A stretch of 57,570 nucleotides of DNA from a bacterium (GTDB lineage Bacteria > Patescibacteriota > Minisyncoccia > JAHIHE01 > DAOWLE01): assembly GCA_030643545.1 (NCBI GenBank), contig DAOWLE010000022.1, positions 1 to 57,570 of the forward strand, in the 5' to 3' direction. Under the pieces are notes generated by a model. That model was not told the origin of the DNA. It did not search any database and saw only the letters and a program-made list of their open reading frames with translations. Each line of letters opens with the position of its first letter. Position 1 is the first letter of the stretch. The translations under genes were made by a program, and so were the position numbers. Below, piece by piece: positions 48,537 through 56,506 of the stretch.

Positions 48537-49061
48537 ATGAATCAATTAGACACTTTTACTAAATCGCAAATTGAAAAAGAACCGCCGTTGGTTAAGCCAG
48601 GGTGGGTTGTTAAAGTTTACCAAAAAATAAAAGAAGAAAGCGGCAAAGGAAAGAAAAAAAGCAAGAAATCCTCAGGCGAACGAATCCAGATTTTTGAAGG
48701 AACTGTTATTGCTGTAAAAGGCGGCAAAGGATTGAGCGCGACTTTTACTGTTCGCAAAGAATCTTACGGTGTTGGCGTTGAGCGCGTTTTCCCTTTGTAT
48801 TCTCCTCTGATTAAAAAAATTGAATTAGTCAAAAAAACAAAAGTCAGGCGGGCAAAACTTTATTATCTTCGCAAACTCACCGGCAAAAAACTTCGAGCAA
48901 GAGAAGTAATTGGCGGATTGAGTGGAAAAAATGGAAACAAGATTAAAAAAGAATCCGCCGACGCTTCTGCTGAAGCTATGGCGGACAAAGGAAAAAAGGA
49001 AGTGAAAGAAAAAGCAAAGAATGATGAAAAGAAAATTATTAAAGAAAAAGAGGAAAAGTAA
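48537..49061 (+). CDS. rplS: Large ribosomal subunit protein bL19
   Basis: A 174-residue L19, longer than the usual 115-120. The core is clear: [15 protein letters not shown], then [52 protein letters not shown] and [13 protein letters not shown]. There is a basic insertion [16 protein letters not shown] near residue 33 and a lysine-rich C-terminal tail of about 45 residues. The tail contains [11 protein letters not shown], coded by a short repeat (48955-48987) with TCCGCC/GGCGGA ends. Confidence 0.93.
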   Translation: MNQLDTFTKSQIEKEPPLVKPGWVVKVYQKIKEESGKGKKKSKKSSGERIQIFEGTVIAVKGGKGLSATFTVRKESYGVGVERVFPLYSPLIKKIELVKKTKVRRAKLYYLRKLTGKKLRAREVIGGLSGKNGNKIKKESADASAEAMADKGKKEVKEKAKNDEKKIIKEKEEK

Positions 49062-49076
49062 TTTTTCATTTGAAAC

Positions 49077-49159
49077 GCCCAGGTGGTGTAATTGGTAAAC
49101 ACGGCGGCTTGAGGAGCCGTGCCCTTTTGGGCGTGCGGGTTCGAGTCCCGCTCTGGGCA
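49077..49159 (+). tRNA. tRNA-Leu(GAG)
   Basis: Class II tRNA with acceptor GCCCAGG/TCTGGGC, anticodon loop TTGAGGA (anticodon GAG), long variable arm GCCC-TTTT-GGGC and T arm GCGGG/CCCGC. CCA is not encoded. Confidence 0.95.
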
Positions 49160-49286
49160 CTATTCGCTTCGCTTAAGATCAAAAATTAAAAATCAAAATG
49201 CAAAAATAATTTTTAAAACTGCCAAAGAACCTGTTAAAAACACTGGCTCGAACCATATTTTAATTTTGGGGAAAAGAAAATTTATT

Positions 49287-49787
49287 ATGCCAACTACTAT
49301 AAACAAAAAAGCGCTGATCGTTGTAGATGTCCAAAATTATTTTGTAAATGATTATACTAAAAGTATTCCTAATAAGATAGCTAATTTTATCCAAAGTAGT
49401 AAATTTGATCTTGTGCTGTTTACAAAATTTGTTAATTACAAAAATTCCAATTTTTTTAAACTTTTAAATTGGAGAAAGTGTTTGTGTCCGCCCGATACAG
49501 ATATCCATCCGGTTCTTGTAAAATTTATTAATGATAATAATTTATTTAAAAAAGCAAGTTATTCTATTTTTAAGTCCGATAAATTAGTAAAAAGTTTAAA
49601 AAAGAGTAATATCAATCAAATATTCTTATGTGGTATTGATATTGATGCTTGTGTTTTATCCTCGGCTTTTGAAGGATTTGACTTAGGATATCAGGTTCAT
49701 ATTCTAAAAGATTTATCTTTAAGCCACTCAGGTAAAAAATTGGATAGTGCAGCATTTGAAATAATTAATAAGAATTTAGAAAAATAG
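49287..49787 (+). CDS. Isochorismatase-like cysteine hydrolase
   Basis: A 166-residue protein of the cysteine hydrolase family (isochorismatase, nicotinamidase). It starts KKALIVVDVQNYF with the active Asp; the catalytic Cys is in LCGIDIDACVLSSAFEGFDLGY; a Lys of the triad is probably in FKKASYSIFKSDK. The frame runs back into tRNA-Leu (to 49119), so I use the ATG at 49287. The substrate could be nicotinamide or another amide; it is not readable. Confidence 0.85.
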   Translation: MPTTINKKALIVVDVQNYFVNDYTKSIPNKIANFIQSSKFDLVLFTKFVNYKNSNFFKLLNWRKCLCPPDTDIHPVLVKFINDNNLFKKASYSIFKSDKLVKSLKKSNINQIFLCGIDIDACVLSSAFEGFDLGYQVHILKDLSLSHSGKKLDSAAFEIINKNLEK

Positions 49788-49807
49788 TAATTTGCCGTTA
49801 GATTTAT

Positions 49808-49993
49808 GGACGGTTAGCTCAGTTGGTAGCGCGTCTCGTTTATTCACCCTGTTAGATGTAAAAGGGCAATTAGCTCAGGGGTAGAGCGACTCGTTTACAC
49901 CGAGTAGGTCGTAGGTTCAAATCCTACATTGCCCACAAATATATCTAACGGGGCAAGCCGAGAAGGCCGCGGGTTCGAATCCTACATTGCCCA
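49808..49993 (+). pseudogene. Split or broken tRNA carrying a nested tRNA-Val
   Basis: The 5' part (GGACGGT acceptor strand, D arm, then TCTCGTTTA of the anticodon arm) starts at 49808. The 3' part resumes at about 49958 with CCGAGAAGGCCGCGGGTTCGAATCC, which completes the TCTCG/CGAGA anticodon stem, but it then ends with the acceptor end of the nested tRNA (TACATTGCCCAC) rather than its own. Inverted arms CCCTGTTAGAT (49847-49857) and ATCTAACGGGG (49943-49953) flank the insert. It looks like a tRNA-Val(UAC) broken in its anticodon loop. Confidence 0.6.
49864..49935 (+). tRNA. tRNA-Val(UAC)
   Basis: Acceptor GGGCAAT/ATTGCCC, D arm GCTC/GAGC, anticodon stem ACTCG/CGAGT with loop TTTACAC (anticodon UAC), T arm GTAGG/CCTAC. 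It sits between the two halves of another tRNA. Confidence 0.93.
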
Positions 49994-50057
49994 CTCGTAA
50001 ACATTTATAAAATTATAAAATTTAAAAATAAAAAACGATTTAAAATCTAAAATTTAT

Positions 50058-50129
50058 TCTAGGGTAGCTCAGCGGTAGAGCAGGTGCCTGTTAAGCACTT
50101 GGTCGTGGGTTCGAATCCCTCCCCTAGAG
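50058..50129 (+). tRNA. tRNA-Asn(GUU)
   Basis: Acceptor TCTAGGG/CCCTAGA, D arm GCTC/GAGC, anticodon stem GGTGC/GCACT with loop CTGTTAA (anticodon GUU), T arm GTGGG/CCCTC with one mismatch. CCA is not encoded. It is the likely second substrate of the archaeal-type AspRS. Confidence 0.92.
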
Positions 50130-50164
50130 CATATTAAATAGGAAACTTTTTGTTTGGATAAGTT

Positions 50165-50190
50165 AGTTGCGCGCTAACCTTTTTAAAAAC
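50165..50190 (+). terminator. Weak hairpin after tRNA-Asn
   Basis: GTTAG and CTAAC pair around TTGCGCG and are followed by CTTTTT. Confidence 0.5.
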
Positions 50191-50254
50191 TTAATAAAGG
50201 AGAACAGTTTTGATAATTGATTTAATTTTTGATTAGAGATAGAAAAAAAGATAT

Positions 50255-51226
50255 ATGAATACAGTTATTGAAACAAAAAATTTAACTAAATACTATGGGA
50301 AGGATAGAGGAATTGAAAACCTCAATTTAGAAGTAAAAGAAGGGGAAATTTTTGGTTTTTTGGGTCCCAACGGCGCGGGGAAGACAACGACAATACGGCT
50401 TTTTTTGCGTCTTATAAATCCAACATCCGGAAAAGCGTTTATTTTTGGAAAGGATGTCAGCCAGCATTATGTTGATATTTTGCGCAATATTGGATATCTT
50501 TCCGGAGATTTGAATCTTTATGAAAAAATGTCTGGAAAAGAACTTTTAAATTTTTCTTCTTCGTTTTATAAAAAGAAAAACCTTTTTAAATTTAGGAAAG
50601 AGATTATAAAAAGATTAAAATGCAACCTTAACGCGCCGTTTAAAAAACTTTCCAAGGGTAATAAACAAAAGATAGGAGTTTTGTTAGCACTTTTTCACAA
50701 GCCGAAGTTATTAGTTTTAGACGAACCTACCGCAGGGCTTGATCCTTTAACTCAAAACGAACTTTATAAAATTTTGTTTGATTTGAAAAAAGAAGGAACA
50801 ACTGTTTTTCTTTCATCTCATAATCTTCCTGAGGTTGAAAAAGTTTGCGACAGAATAGGAATTATAAGAGAAGGAGAGCTTGTGGATGTGGAGACGATAG
50901 AGGAATTAAGGGCTCATCGAAAGAAAATAGCAGAGGTCCATTTTGAGGAGAGTTACAAGAAAGAAGATTTTTACAACCTTGAAGGTGCAGAAATTATAGA
51001 GGCAAGAGAAAATTTCCTACACCTTTATGTCAAAAGTTCTGCTATAAATTCGTTTTTAAAACTTTTGTCTGGTTATAAAATAAAAGATATTAATTTTTCC
51101 TATCCTGATTTGGAAAAGGTCTTTTTAAAGTATTATGAGAAACCTGCCTCTGCCCGAAATGCTATCGTTGCAGGCGGGCGCAATGCTTCCAGCATAGTTG
51201 AAGCAGGCGGGGAAAAAAATCAATGA
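50255..51226 (+). CDS. ABC transporter ATP-binding protein
   Basis: A 323-residue ABC ATPase of the export type with a C-terminal extension. Walker A is GPNGAGKTTT (residues about 37-46), the signature LSKGNKQKIG (a variant of LSGGQ), Walker B LLVLDEPTAGLDP, and the switch His in SSHNLPE. The permease gene follows with a 4-base overlap. The last 28 residues (KPASARNAIVAGGRNASSIVEAGGE) come from a short repeat in the DNA (51140-51212) and are not part of the family. Confidence 0.93.
   Translation: MNTVIETKNLTKYYGKDRGIENLNLEVKEGEIFGFLGPNGAGKTTTIRLFLRLINPTSGKAFIFGKDVSQHYVDILRNIGYLSGDLNLYEKMSGKELLNFSSSFYKKKNLFKFRKEIIKRLKCNLNAPFKKLSKGNKQKIGVLLALFHKPKLLVLDEPTAGLDPLTQNELYKILFDLKKEGTTVFLSSHNLPEVEKVCDRIGIIREGELVDVETIEELRAHRKKIAEVHFEESYKKEDFYNLEGAEIIEARENFLHLYVKSSAINSFLKLLSGYKIKDINFSYPDLEKVFLKYYEKPASARNAIVAGGRNASSIVEAGGEKNQ
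51140..51212. repeat. In-frame CCTGCC/GGCGGG repeat at the ABC ATPase end
   Basis: CCTGCCTCTGCCCGAAATGC faces GCATAGTTGAAGCAGGCGGG, with an inner GCAGGCGGGCGCAATGC. It codes the last about 25 residues before the overlapping permease start. Confidence 0.55.
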
Positions 51227-52032
51227 ACTTTTCTTTTTTTAAAAAAACAATCAAGGATTTTAAATGGAGCATTTTTTGGTATGGGCTGAGTGTTTTTCTG
51301 TACGGAGCTTTGATGGTCAGTTTTTTTCCTACGATGCGAGATATGGGCGAAGAGTTTGAAAAGTTAATGGAATCGTATCCTCCCGCTTTCCTTCAGGCTT
51401 TTGGAGTGGAGGATATAAGCAGCTTTAGCACTATTGAAGGGTTTTTATCGGTTGAATATCTTTCTTTTATCTGGGTTATTATTGTAGGAATTTTGCTTTT
51501 TACTCTGGGTGCGTCAATCGTTTCCGGAGAAATAGACAAAGGAACTTCTGAATTTTCGTTTACACTTCCTATAAAACGGCAAAAAATAGTTTTGGAAAAA
51601 TTCGCGGCGTCTTTTTTTATATCTTTGATTATAATTTTTATAACCTTAATCACTATTATAATCGGCGCTTATGTCGTCGGGGAAACTCCCCATTTTGAAG
51701 GATTCTTGGCTTTTTTTGCTGTTGCTTCGGCGCTATCTTTTTTCCTTTTGGCTTTTGCCACTTTTCTTTCTTCTTTTTCCAGCAGTAAAGGAAAAGTATA
51801 TGGCATTTGCGGAGGATTTTTTGCCCTTTCGTACGCCATTCATGTCCTTGTCGGAATAAGCGACAGAGCTTTGGATTTTTATTTCCTCTCGTTTTTTAAA
51901 TATTACGGCTCTCCGGGAGCTATTCTTACAAGCGGCAGCATTGACATTAGAAATATGGCAGTATTTTTAACGGCTGGCGCGATTTTTTTACTTCTCGGAC
52001 TTATGATTGCTGAAGGGAGAGATTTATTATAA
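51223..52032 (+). CDS. ABC transporter permease
   Basis: A 269-residue membrane protein with six helices, of the ABC-2 type. The blocks ASIVSGEIDKGTSEFSFTLPIKRQKIVLEKF are typical of ABC-2 permeases, where a cytoplasmic loop contacts the ATPase. It forms an exporter with the gene before it. The substrate is unknown; drug, lipid or peptide export is common. Confidence 0.9.
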   Translation: MNFSFFKKTIKDFKWSIFWYGLSVFLYGALMVSFFPTMRDMGEEFEKLMESYPPAFLQAFGVEDISSFSTIEGFLSVEYLSFIWVIIVGILLFTLGASIVSGEIDKGTSEFSFTLPIKRQKIVLEKFAASFFISLIIIFITLITIIIGAYVVGETPHFEGFLAFFAVASALSFFLLAFATFLSSFSSSKGKVYGICGGFFALSYAIHVLVGISDRALDFYFLSFFKYYGSPGAILTSGSIDIRNMAVFLTAGAIFLLLGLMIAEGRDLL

Positions 52033-52233
52033 TTTGTTTTGTAAGATTTAAGCTATACTCCTTCGCTTTTCTAATTCCGATTTTACAAATTTCTAAAATT
52101 CTATTTTTTGTCTAAAATTGAACTAAAATTTTACACACGGCTTCGGAGCATATACTTAATTAGATAAACAAGGTAGTATATAATAAAATTAGAGATGATG
52201 ATTAAAGAAACATAAAAGAATATTCAAATCAAA

Positions 52234-53001
52234 ATGACAAACGGATTCAAAACAAAAGAAATAAATTTGCCAAGCTTGGGAGAGCAGCTGAAAAAAGCCC
52301 GGGAAGAACAGGGGGTTTCTTTGGAACAAGCGAGCAAAGCGACAAAAATTCAAATAAAATATTTGGATTTTTTAGAAAACGGAGAGTATGAAAAATTACC
52401 GGCTGATATTTATGTAAAAAGTTTTTTAAAAAGTTATACATCCTTTTTAAAAATAAATTCAGAAGATGCTGAAGCGCTTTTTAAAAAGGAAAAAAATATA
52501 GGAGAGAAACTGAAAGGAATATTTTTTAAAAAGCCAAAAGCAGTTTCTGAAAATCTTTCTAACTCTTCTTGCATGAAATTCGGGACGAACTTTTATAAAA
52601 AAGGAAATAATAAAGAAGAAAAAAACAAATTTTCTTTTGATAAAATTCCCTTTTTTGCCATTACTCCTAAAGCTCTTATTTTTGGATTAAGTATTATAAT
52701 TATTGCCGCAATTTCAATTTATTTTTTTTACCAATTAAGTTTTTTAACCAAACCTCCTGAACTTATTATTGAATATCCAAGCGAGGATTTGATTGTTAAT
52801 GAAGAAAAAATTTTAATCAAAGGAAAAACGCAAATAAACGCTGAAGTTTCTATTAATGGCGGCGGAGTTTGGCTTGATGAAAATGGTGTTTTTAATCAGG
52901 AACTTTTTCTTCAGGAAGGAATTAATATTATAAAAATTATCGCGGTTAATAAATTCGGCAGAAAAAATGAAATAATCAGAAAAATTATTTATGAAAAATG
53001 A
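52234..53001 (+). CDS. HTH-membrane protein (RodZ-like)
   Basis: A 255-residue protein with an N-terminal helix-turn-helix (LGEQLKKAREEQGVSLEQASKATKIQIKYLDFLENGEYEKLPADIYVKSFLKSY, the RodZ/YmfM pattern), a cytoplasmic linker, one membrane helix (LIFGLSIIIIAAISIYFFY, about 150-168) and an outer domain with a beta-sandwich look (VSINGGGVWLDENGVFNQELFLQEGINIIKIIAVNKFGR). RodZ connects MreB to the wall machinery in other bacteria; here the outer domain resembles a Glucodextranase B/Ig-like repeat. Confidence 0.85.
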   Translation: MTNGFKTKEINLPSLGEQLKKAREEQGVSLEQASKATKIQIKYLDFLENGEYEKLPADIYVKSFLKSYTSFLKINSEDAEALFKKEKNIGEKLKGIFFKKPKAVSENLSNSSCMKFGTNFYKKGNNKEEKNKFSFDKIPFFAITPKALIFGLSIIIIAAISIYFFYQLSFLTKPPELIIEYPSEDLIVNEEKILIKGKTQINAEVSINGGGVWLDENGVFNQELFLQEGINIIKIIAVNKFGRKNEIIRKIIYEK

Positions 53002-53863
53002 TTTTCAAAAAATTTTCCCGGAAAGAAATCCTTGGTGCCACAAGGGACAATTCGGATATGTTTTAATTGTTGGCGGCGGCCGAGTTTATTCTGGCTCACC
53101 GATTTTTAATGCTGTTTCCGCTTTGAGATCCGGCGCTGATTTGACGATGATAATCACCAACCGCCGTGCCGCGGATATTGCGGCAAATTTCTCTCCGGAC
53201 ATTATCGCCCGCCCGCTTGATAGGGATTTAGACATAAAGCATACTGGAAAAATTATTTCTTTGTCAAAAAAATTTAATTCTTTAGTTATTGGCGGCGGAT
53301 TGCCAAGAGACAATAAAACTTATAAAGCAATAAAGGAGTTGATAAAAAAGATTGATTTGCCGATGGTTGTTGACGCTGAAGCGATTAGAGTTGTTGCTGA
53401 AGATAAAGAAATTTTGGAGAACAAAAAAGTTATTTTAACTCCTCATACTGAAGAATTCAGAATTTTGACTAATGAGAGCGTAGAGCGAAATATTAAAAAC
53501 AGAAAAGAAAAAGTTAAAAAATGGGCAAAAAAAATAGGAGCAATAATTTTGCTCAAAGGAAATGTTGATGTAATTTCTGACGGCGAAAAAGTTTTCTTAA
53601 ATGAAACTGGATCTCCTTTTATGACCAAAGGCGGATTTGGAGATACTTTGGCCGGAGTTTGCGGAGCAATACTTGCCAGAAAAATTGATTTATTGGAATC
53701 CGCCAGAGCGGCTGCGTTTATTAACGGCAAAGCCGGAGAAATGGCTGCGGAAATTTATAAAGAAGGATTAATGGCAAGCGATATTTTTAAATTTATACCA
53801 AAAGCGATAGAGCAAGTTAAAAGTGTAAAGTATAAAGTTGAAAGTCATAATCCAAAGTTTTAA
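52991..53863 (+). CDS. nnrD: ADP/ATP-dependent NAD(P)H-hydrate dehydratase
   Basis: A 290-residue carbohydrate-kinase-like repair enzyme that restores NAD(P)H from its hydrate. Marks are GQFGYVLIVGGGRVYSGSPIFNAVSALRSGADL, VIGGGLPRD, VVDAEAIR, LTPHTEEFRIL and FMTKGGFGDTLAGVCGAILA, the catalytic block. Several of these are closer in style to the stand-alone archaeal form. The epimerase domain is not fused. The end runs into A/T word-repeat text (SVKYKVESHNPKF), so the last residues are probably not native. Confidence 0.88.
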   Translation: MKNDFQKIFPERNPWCHKGQFGYVLIVGGGRVYSGSPIFNAVSALRSGADLTMIITNRRAADIAANFSPDIIARPLDRDLDIKHTGKIISLSKKFNSLVIGGGLPRDNKTYKAIKELIKKIDLPMVVDAEAIRVVAEDKEILENKKVILTPHTEEFRILTNESVERNIKNRKEKVKKWAKKIGAIILLKGNVDVISDGEKVFLNETGSPFMTKGGFGDTLAGVCGAILARKIDLLESARAAAFINGKAGEMAAEIYKEGLMASDIFKFIPKAIEQVKSVKYKVESHNPKF

Positions 53864-53938
53864 ATTATAAATTAATTTAAAAAACTTTAAATTTTTAATT
53901 TTAACTTTGTACTTTTTAACTTTAAACTTTTAACTTCT
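53810..53938. repeat. A/T word array between nnrD and glmS
   Basis: Words AAAGTGTAAAGTATAAAGTTGAAAG on the left and TTTGTACTTTTTAACTTTAAACTTTTAACTT on the right are roughly complementary, so it can fold as a long hairpin between the two convergent genes and may serve as a terminator. Each word is broken here for length: AAAGTGTAAAG, TATAAAGTTG, TTTTTAACTTT. Confidence 0.45.
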
Positions 53939-53939
53939 A

Positions 53940-55784
53940 TCATTCCACAGTTACCGATTTAGCAAGATTACGAGGTTTGTCAATATCGCAACCTAATTCA
54001 AGTCCCATATAAGCGGAGAAAAGATGCAAAGGAATAACAGATAAAATCGGCGTGAGCATTTCCAAAGTTTTTGGAATGTAAATTACATCATCGGCGATTT
54101 TTTTTATTTCTTCGTTTCCTTCAGTGGCAATAGCGATTATTTTTCCTTTTCGCGCTTTAGTTTCCTCAATCGCGTTAATCATTTTTTCGTAAACCGAATC
54201 TGAAGGAACAATGAAAAGCGAAGGAAGATTTTCGTCAATTAAAGCAATCGGTCCGTGTTTCATTTCGCCGCCGGGATAACTTTCAGCATGAATATAATAG
54301 GCGATTTCTTTTAATTTTATAGCTCCTTCTTCGGCAATTCCTAAATTATATTTTCTTCCAAGAAAGAAAAAGTTTTTAAATTTAGAATATTTTTTAGCCA
54401 AGTTTTTAATTTGTTGGTCTTGTTTTAAAATTTTCTCCGCCAAGTCCGGCAATTTTTGAAGTTCCTGCCCGATTCTTCGTCCGGTTATCAAAGACATTTC
54501 TCTTTGTCGTCCTAAATATATTGCCAAAAGCGCCAAAACAGTTAATTGTGAAATGAATGCTTTAGTTGAACCAACGGCAATTTCTGGACCGACATGATTA
54601 TAAACTCCGGCTTCGGTTTCTCTGGACTGGGTTGAACCGACAACATTAGTAATTCCCAAAGTCAAAGCGCCTTTTCTTTTTGCTTCCCTAAGAGCAGCCA
54701 AAGTATCTGCTGTTTCTCCAGATTGAGAAATGGCCAATACGGCTGTTTTTTTATCAATAATCGGTTTGCGATAACGAAATTCAGAACCCATATCAACTTC
54801 AACTGGAATGCCGGCGTATTCTTCAATCATATATTCACCGACTAAACCGGCATAACGAGCCGTGCCGCAAGCAACAATAATTAATCGGTTGATTTCTTTT
54901 AATTTTTCAGTTACACTTTCCAATCCGCCTAACTTTGCCAAGCCGTCTTCGGGAATCAAACGGCCTCTAATGCTATTTTTAATTGCTTCCGGCTCTTCAA
55001 AAATTTCTTTAAGCATAAAATGAGAAAATCCGCTTTTTTGAATTTGCTTAACATCCCATTCTGTTTCTTGCGAAATTTTTTCTTTTTCAATATTATCAAA
55101 ACCAACAACTTTAAATCCATCCTTTTTAATTATTGCCATTTCTTCGTCGTCAAGATAAATCACTTGTTTTGTATAGCCGATAATCGCCGAAGGATCTGAA
55201 GCGATAAAATATTCATCTTGTCCAAGTCCGATAATAAGCGGACTTCCTTTGCGGACAGCAATAATTTTATCAGGTTCGTCCCGGGCAATAATTGCCAAAC
55301 CGTAAGCGCCTTCAATTTTTTCCAACGCTTGTCTTACCGCTTTTTCTAAATTCTGCCCGTTTTTTTTAAAATATTTTTCAATTAAATGCGAAATCACTTC
55401 GGTGTCGGTATCAGATTTAAATTGATGCCCTTCTTTTTCAAGCTGTTCCTTTAAAATTTTATAATTTTCAATTATTCCATTATGAGCCACCCAAATATTT
55501 TCTTCGCAATCAGAATGAGGATGAGCGTTTTTTTTGCTTGGTTCTCCATGGGTTGCCCAGCGGGTATGGGAAATTCCAATTGATCCTTTAAGCGGATCAT
55601 TTTTTCTTAATTCTTTTTCTAAAAGATTTATTCTTCCGTTCACTTTGATGGAATTAATTTTATTGTTTTTATCAATCACAGCCAAGCCAGCCGAATCATA
55701 ACCTCGGTATTCTAACTTTTTCAGCGATTCCAATAAAACTGGAGCCGCTTCATTTTTTCCAATATAACCGGCAATGCCACACAT
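53940..55784 (-). CDS. glmS: Glutamine-fructose-6-phosphate aminotransferase
   Basis: GlmS makes glucosamine 6-phosphate, the entry to wall and surface amino sugars. The 614 residues hold an N-terminal glutaminase domain that starts MCGIAGYIGKNEAAPVLL (C2 is the nucleophile), YRGYDSAGLAV, the THTRWATHG-like SHTRWATHG, and two SIS domains (ISQSGETADTLAALREAK, ESYPGGEMKHGP). It ends with the typical DKPRNLAKSVTVE. It supports a peptidoglycan wall together with MurJ. Confidence 0.97.
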   Translation of the reverse strand: MCGIAGYIGKNEAAPVLLESLKKLEYRGYDSAGLAVIDKNNKINSIKVNGRINLLEKELRKNDPLKGSIGISHTRWATHGEPSKKNAHPHSDCEENIWVAHNGIIENYKILKEQLEKEGHQFKSDTDTEVISHLIEKYFKKNGQNLEKAVRQALEKIEGAYGLAIIARDEPDKIIAVRKGSPLIIGLGQDEYFIASDPSAIIGYTKQVIYLDDEEMAIIKKDGFKVVGFDNIEKEKISQETEWDVKQIQKSGFSHFMLKEIFEEPEAIKNSIRGRLIPEDGLAKLGGLESVTEKLKEINRLIIVACGTARYAGLVGEYMIEEYAGIPVEVDMGSEFRYRKPIIDKKTAVLAISQSGETADTLAALREAKRKGALTLGITNVVGSTQSRETEAGVYNHVGPEIAVGSTKAFISQLTVLALLAIYLGRQREMSLITGRRIGQELQKLPDLAEKILKQDQQIKNLAKKYSKFKNFFFLGRKYNLGIAEEGAIKLKEIAYYIHAESYPGGEMKHGPIALIDENLPSLFIVPSDSVYEKMINAIEETKARKGKIIAIATEGNEEIKKIADDVIYIPKTLEMLTPILSVIPLHLFSAYMGLELGCDIDKPRNLAKSVTVE

Positions 55785-55848
55785 AAAAATTTAAAATTTA
55801 AAAATGGAGATAAAAACTTTCAAACTAAATTAAAATTAATCAAAAATA

Positions 55849-56493
55849 TTAAGGTTTTTTAGACCAAAAATGAACAATTTGTTCGTTAAATATTTTTTTT
55901 GGATAGGGTTTTATTTTAATAATTTTAAATCCTACTTGTTCCAGAATTTTTTTCATTTCTTCATTTGTATAATAAGCATAAAAACGAGGATTTTCTCCAT
56001 AAGATTGTGGATTTTTTTCAATCTTTTCGCTTATTCCAATTTTGAAATTAAAAGAAAATATTCCTGAAGATTTAAGTACTCGCATCACCTCTTTTAATAC
56101 TTTAGCAAAATCTTTTTTTGATACATGATAAATACAACCATTTGCCCAAATTCCATCAAACAAATCATTAGAAAATTCAAGATTTCTCATATCCATTTGA
56201 TGAAACTTACATTGTGTAAAAAGATTTTGCGCTTCTTTAAGCATACCTTCTGAAAAATCTATTCCTATCGCCGAGCATCCTTTTTGTTGAAAAAAATATG
56301 TATCTTTTCCATTGCCGCAACCTATGTCCAGAACTTTAGGTTTTGAAATTTTAATCATTAACAAAAATTTATTTAACAATTTTTTTTCAAATTCTCCAAC
56401 CCACGAATCCGAAATGAGTTTATTAATTTTAGATGAATAATCTGAAGATATTTTATTGTATGTTTCTTTTGTTTGTTGAGTAATGCCGTGCAT
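55849..56493 (-). CDS. Class I SAM-dependent methyltransferase
   Basis: A 214-residue methyltransferase of the small-molecule type. The SAM-binding motif I is VLDIGCGNGKDTYFF (residues about 55-69); then SAIGIDFSEGMLKEA, FHQMDMRNLEF and DGIWANGCIYHV follow in order. It lies between leuS and glmS with 13 bases to the first. Substrate unknown. Confidence 0.88.
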   Translation of the reverse strand: MHGITQQTKETYNKISSDYSSKINKLISDSWVGEFEKKLLNKFLLMIKISKPKVLDIGCGNGKDTYFFQQKGCSAIGIDFSEGMLKEAQNLFTQCKFHQMDMRNLEFSNDLFDGIWANGCIYHVSKKDFAKVLKEVMRVLKSSGIFSFNFKIGISEKIEKNPQSYGENPRFYAYYTNEEMKKILEQVGFKIIKIKPYPKKIFNEQIVHFWSKKP

Positions 56494-56506
56494 AATAAAA
56501 ATGAAT

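Noticed and set aside
49119-49286. N-terminal extension of the isochorismatase-like protein
   Set aside because: The frame there runs through tRNA-Leu and A/T word-repeat text; the family starts at the ATG at 49287.
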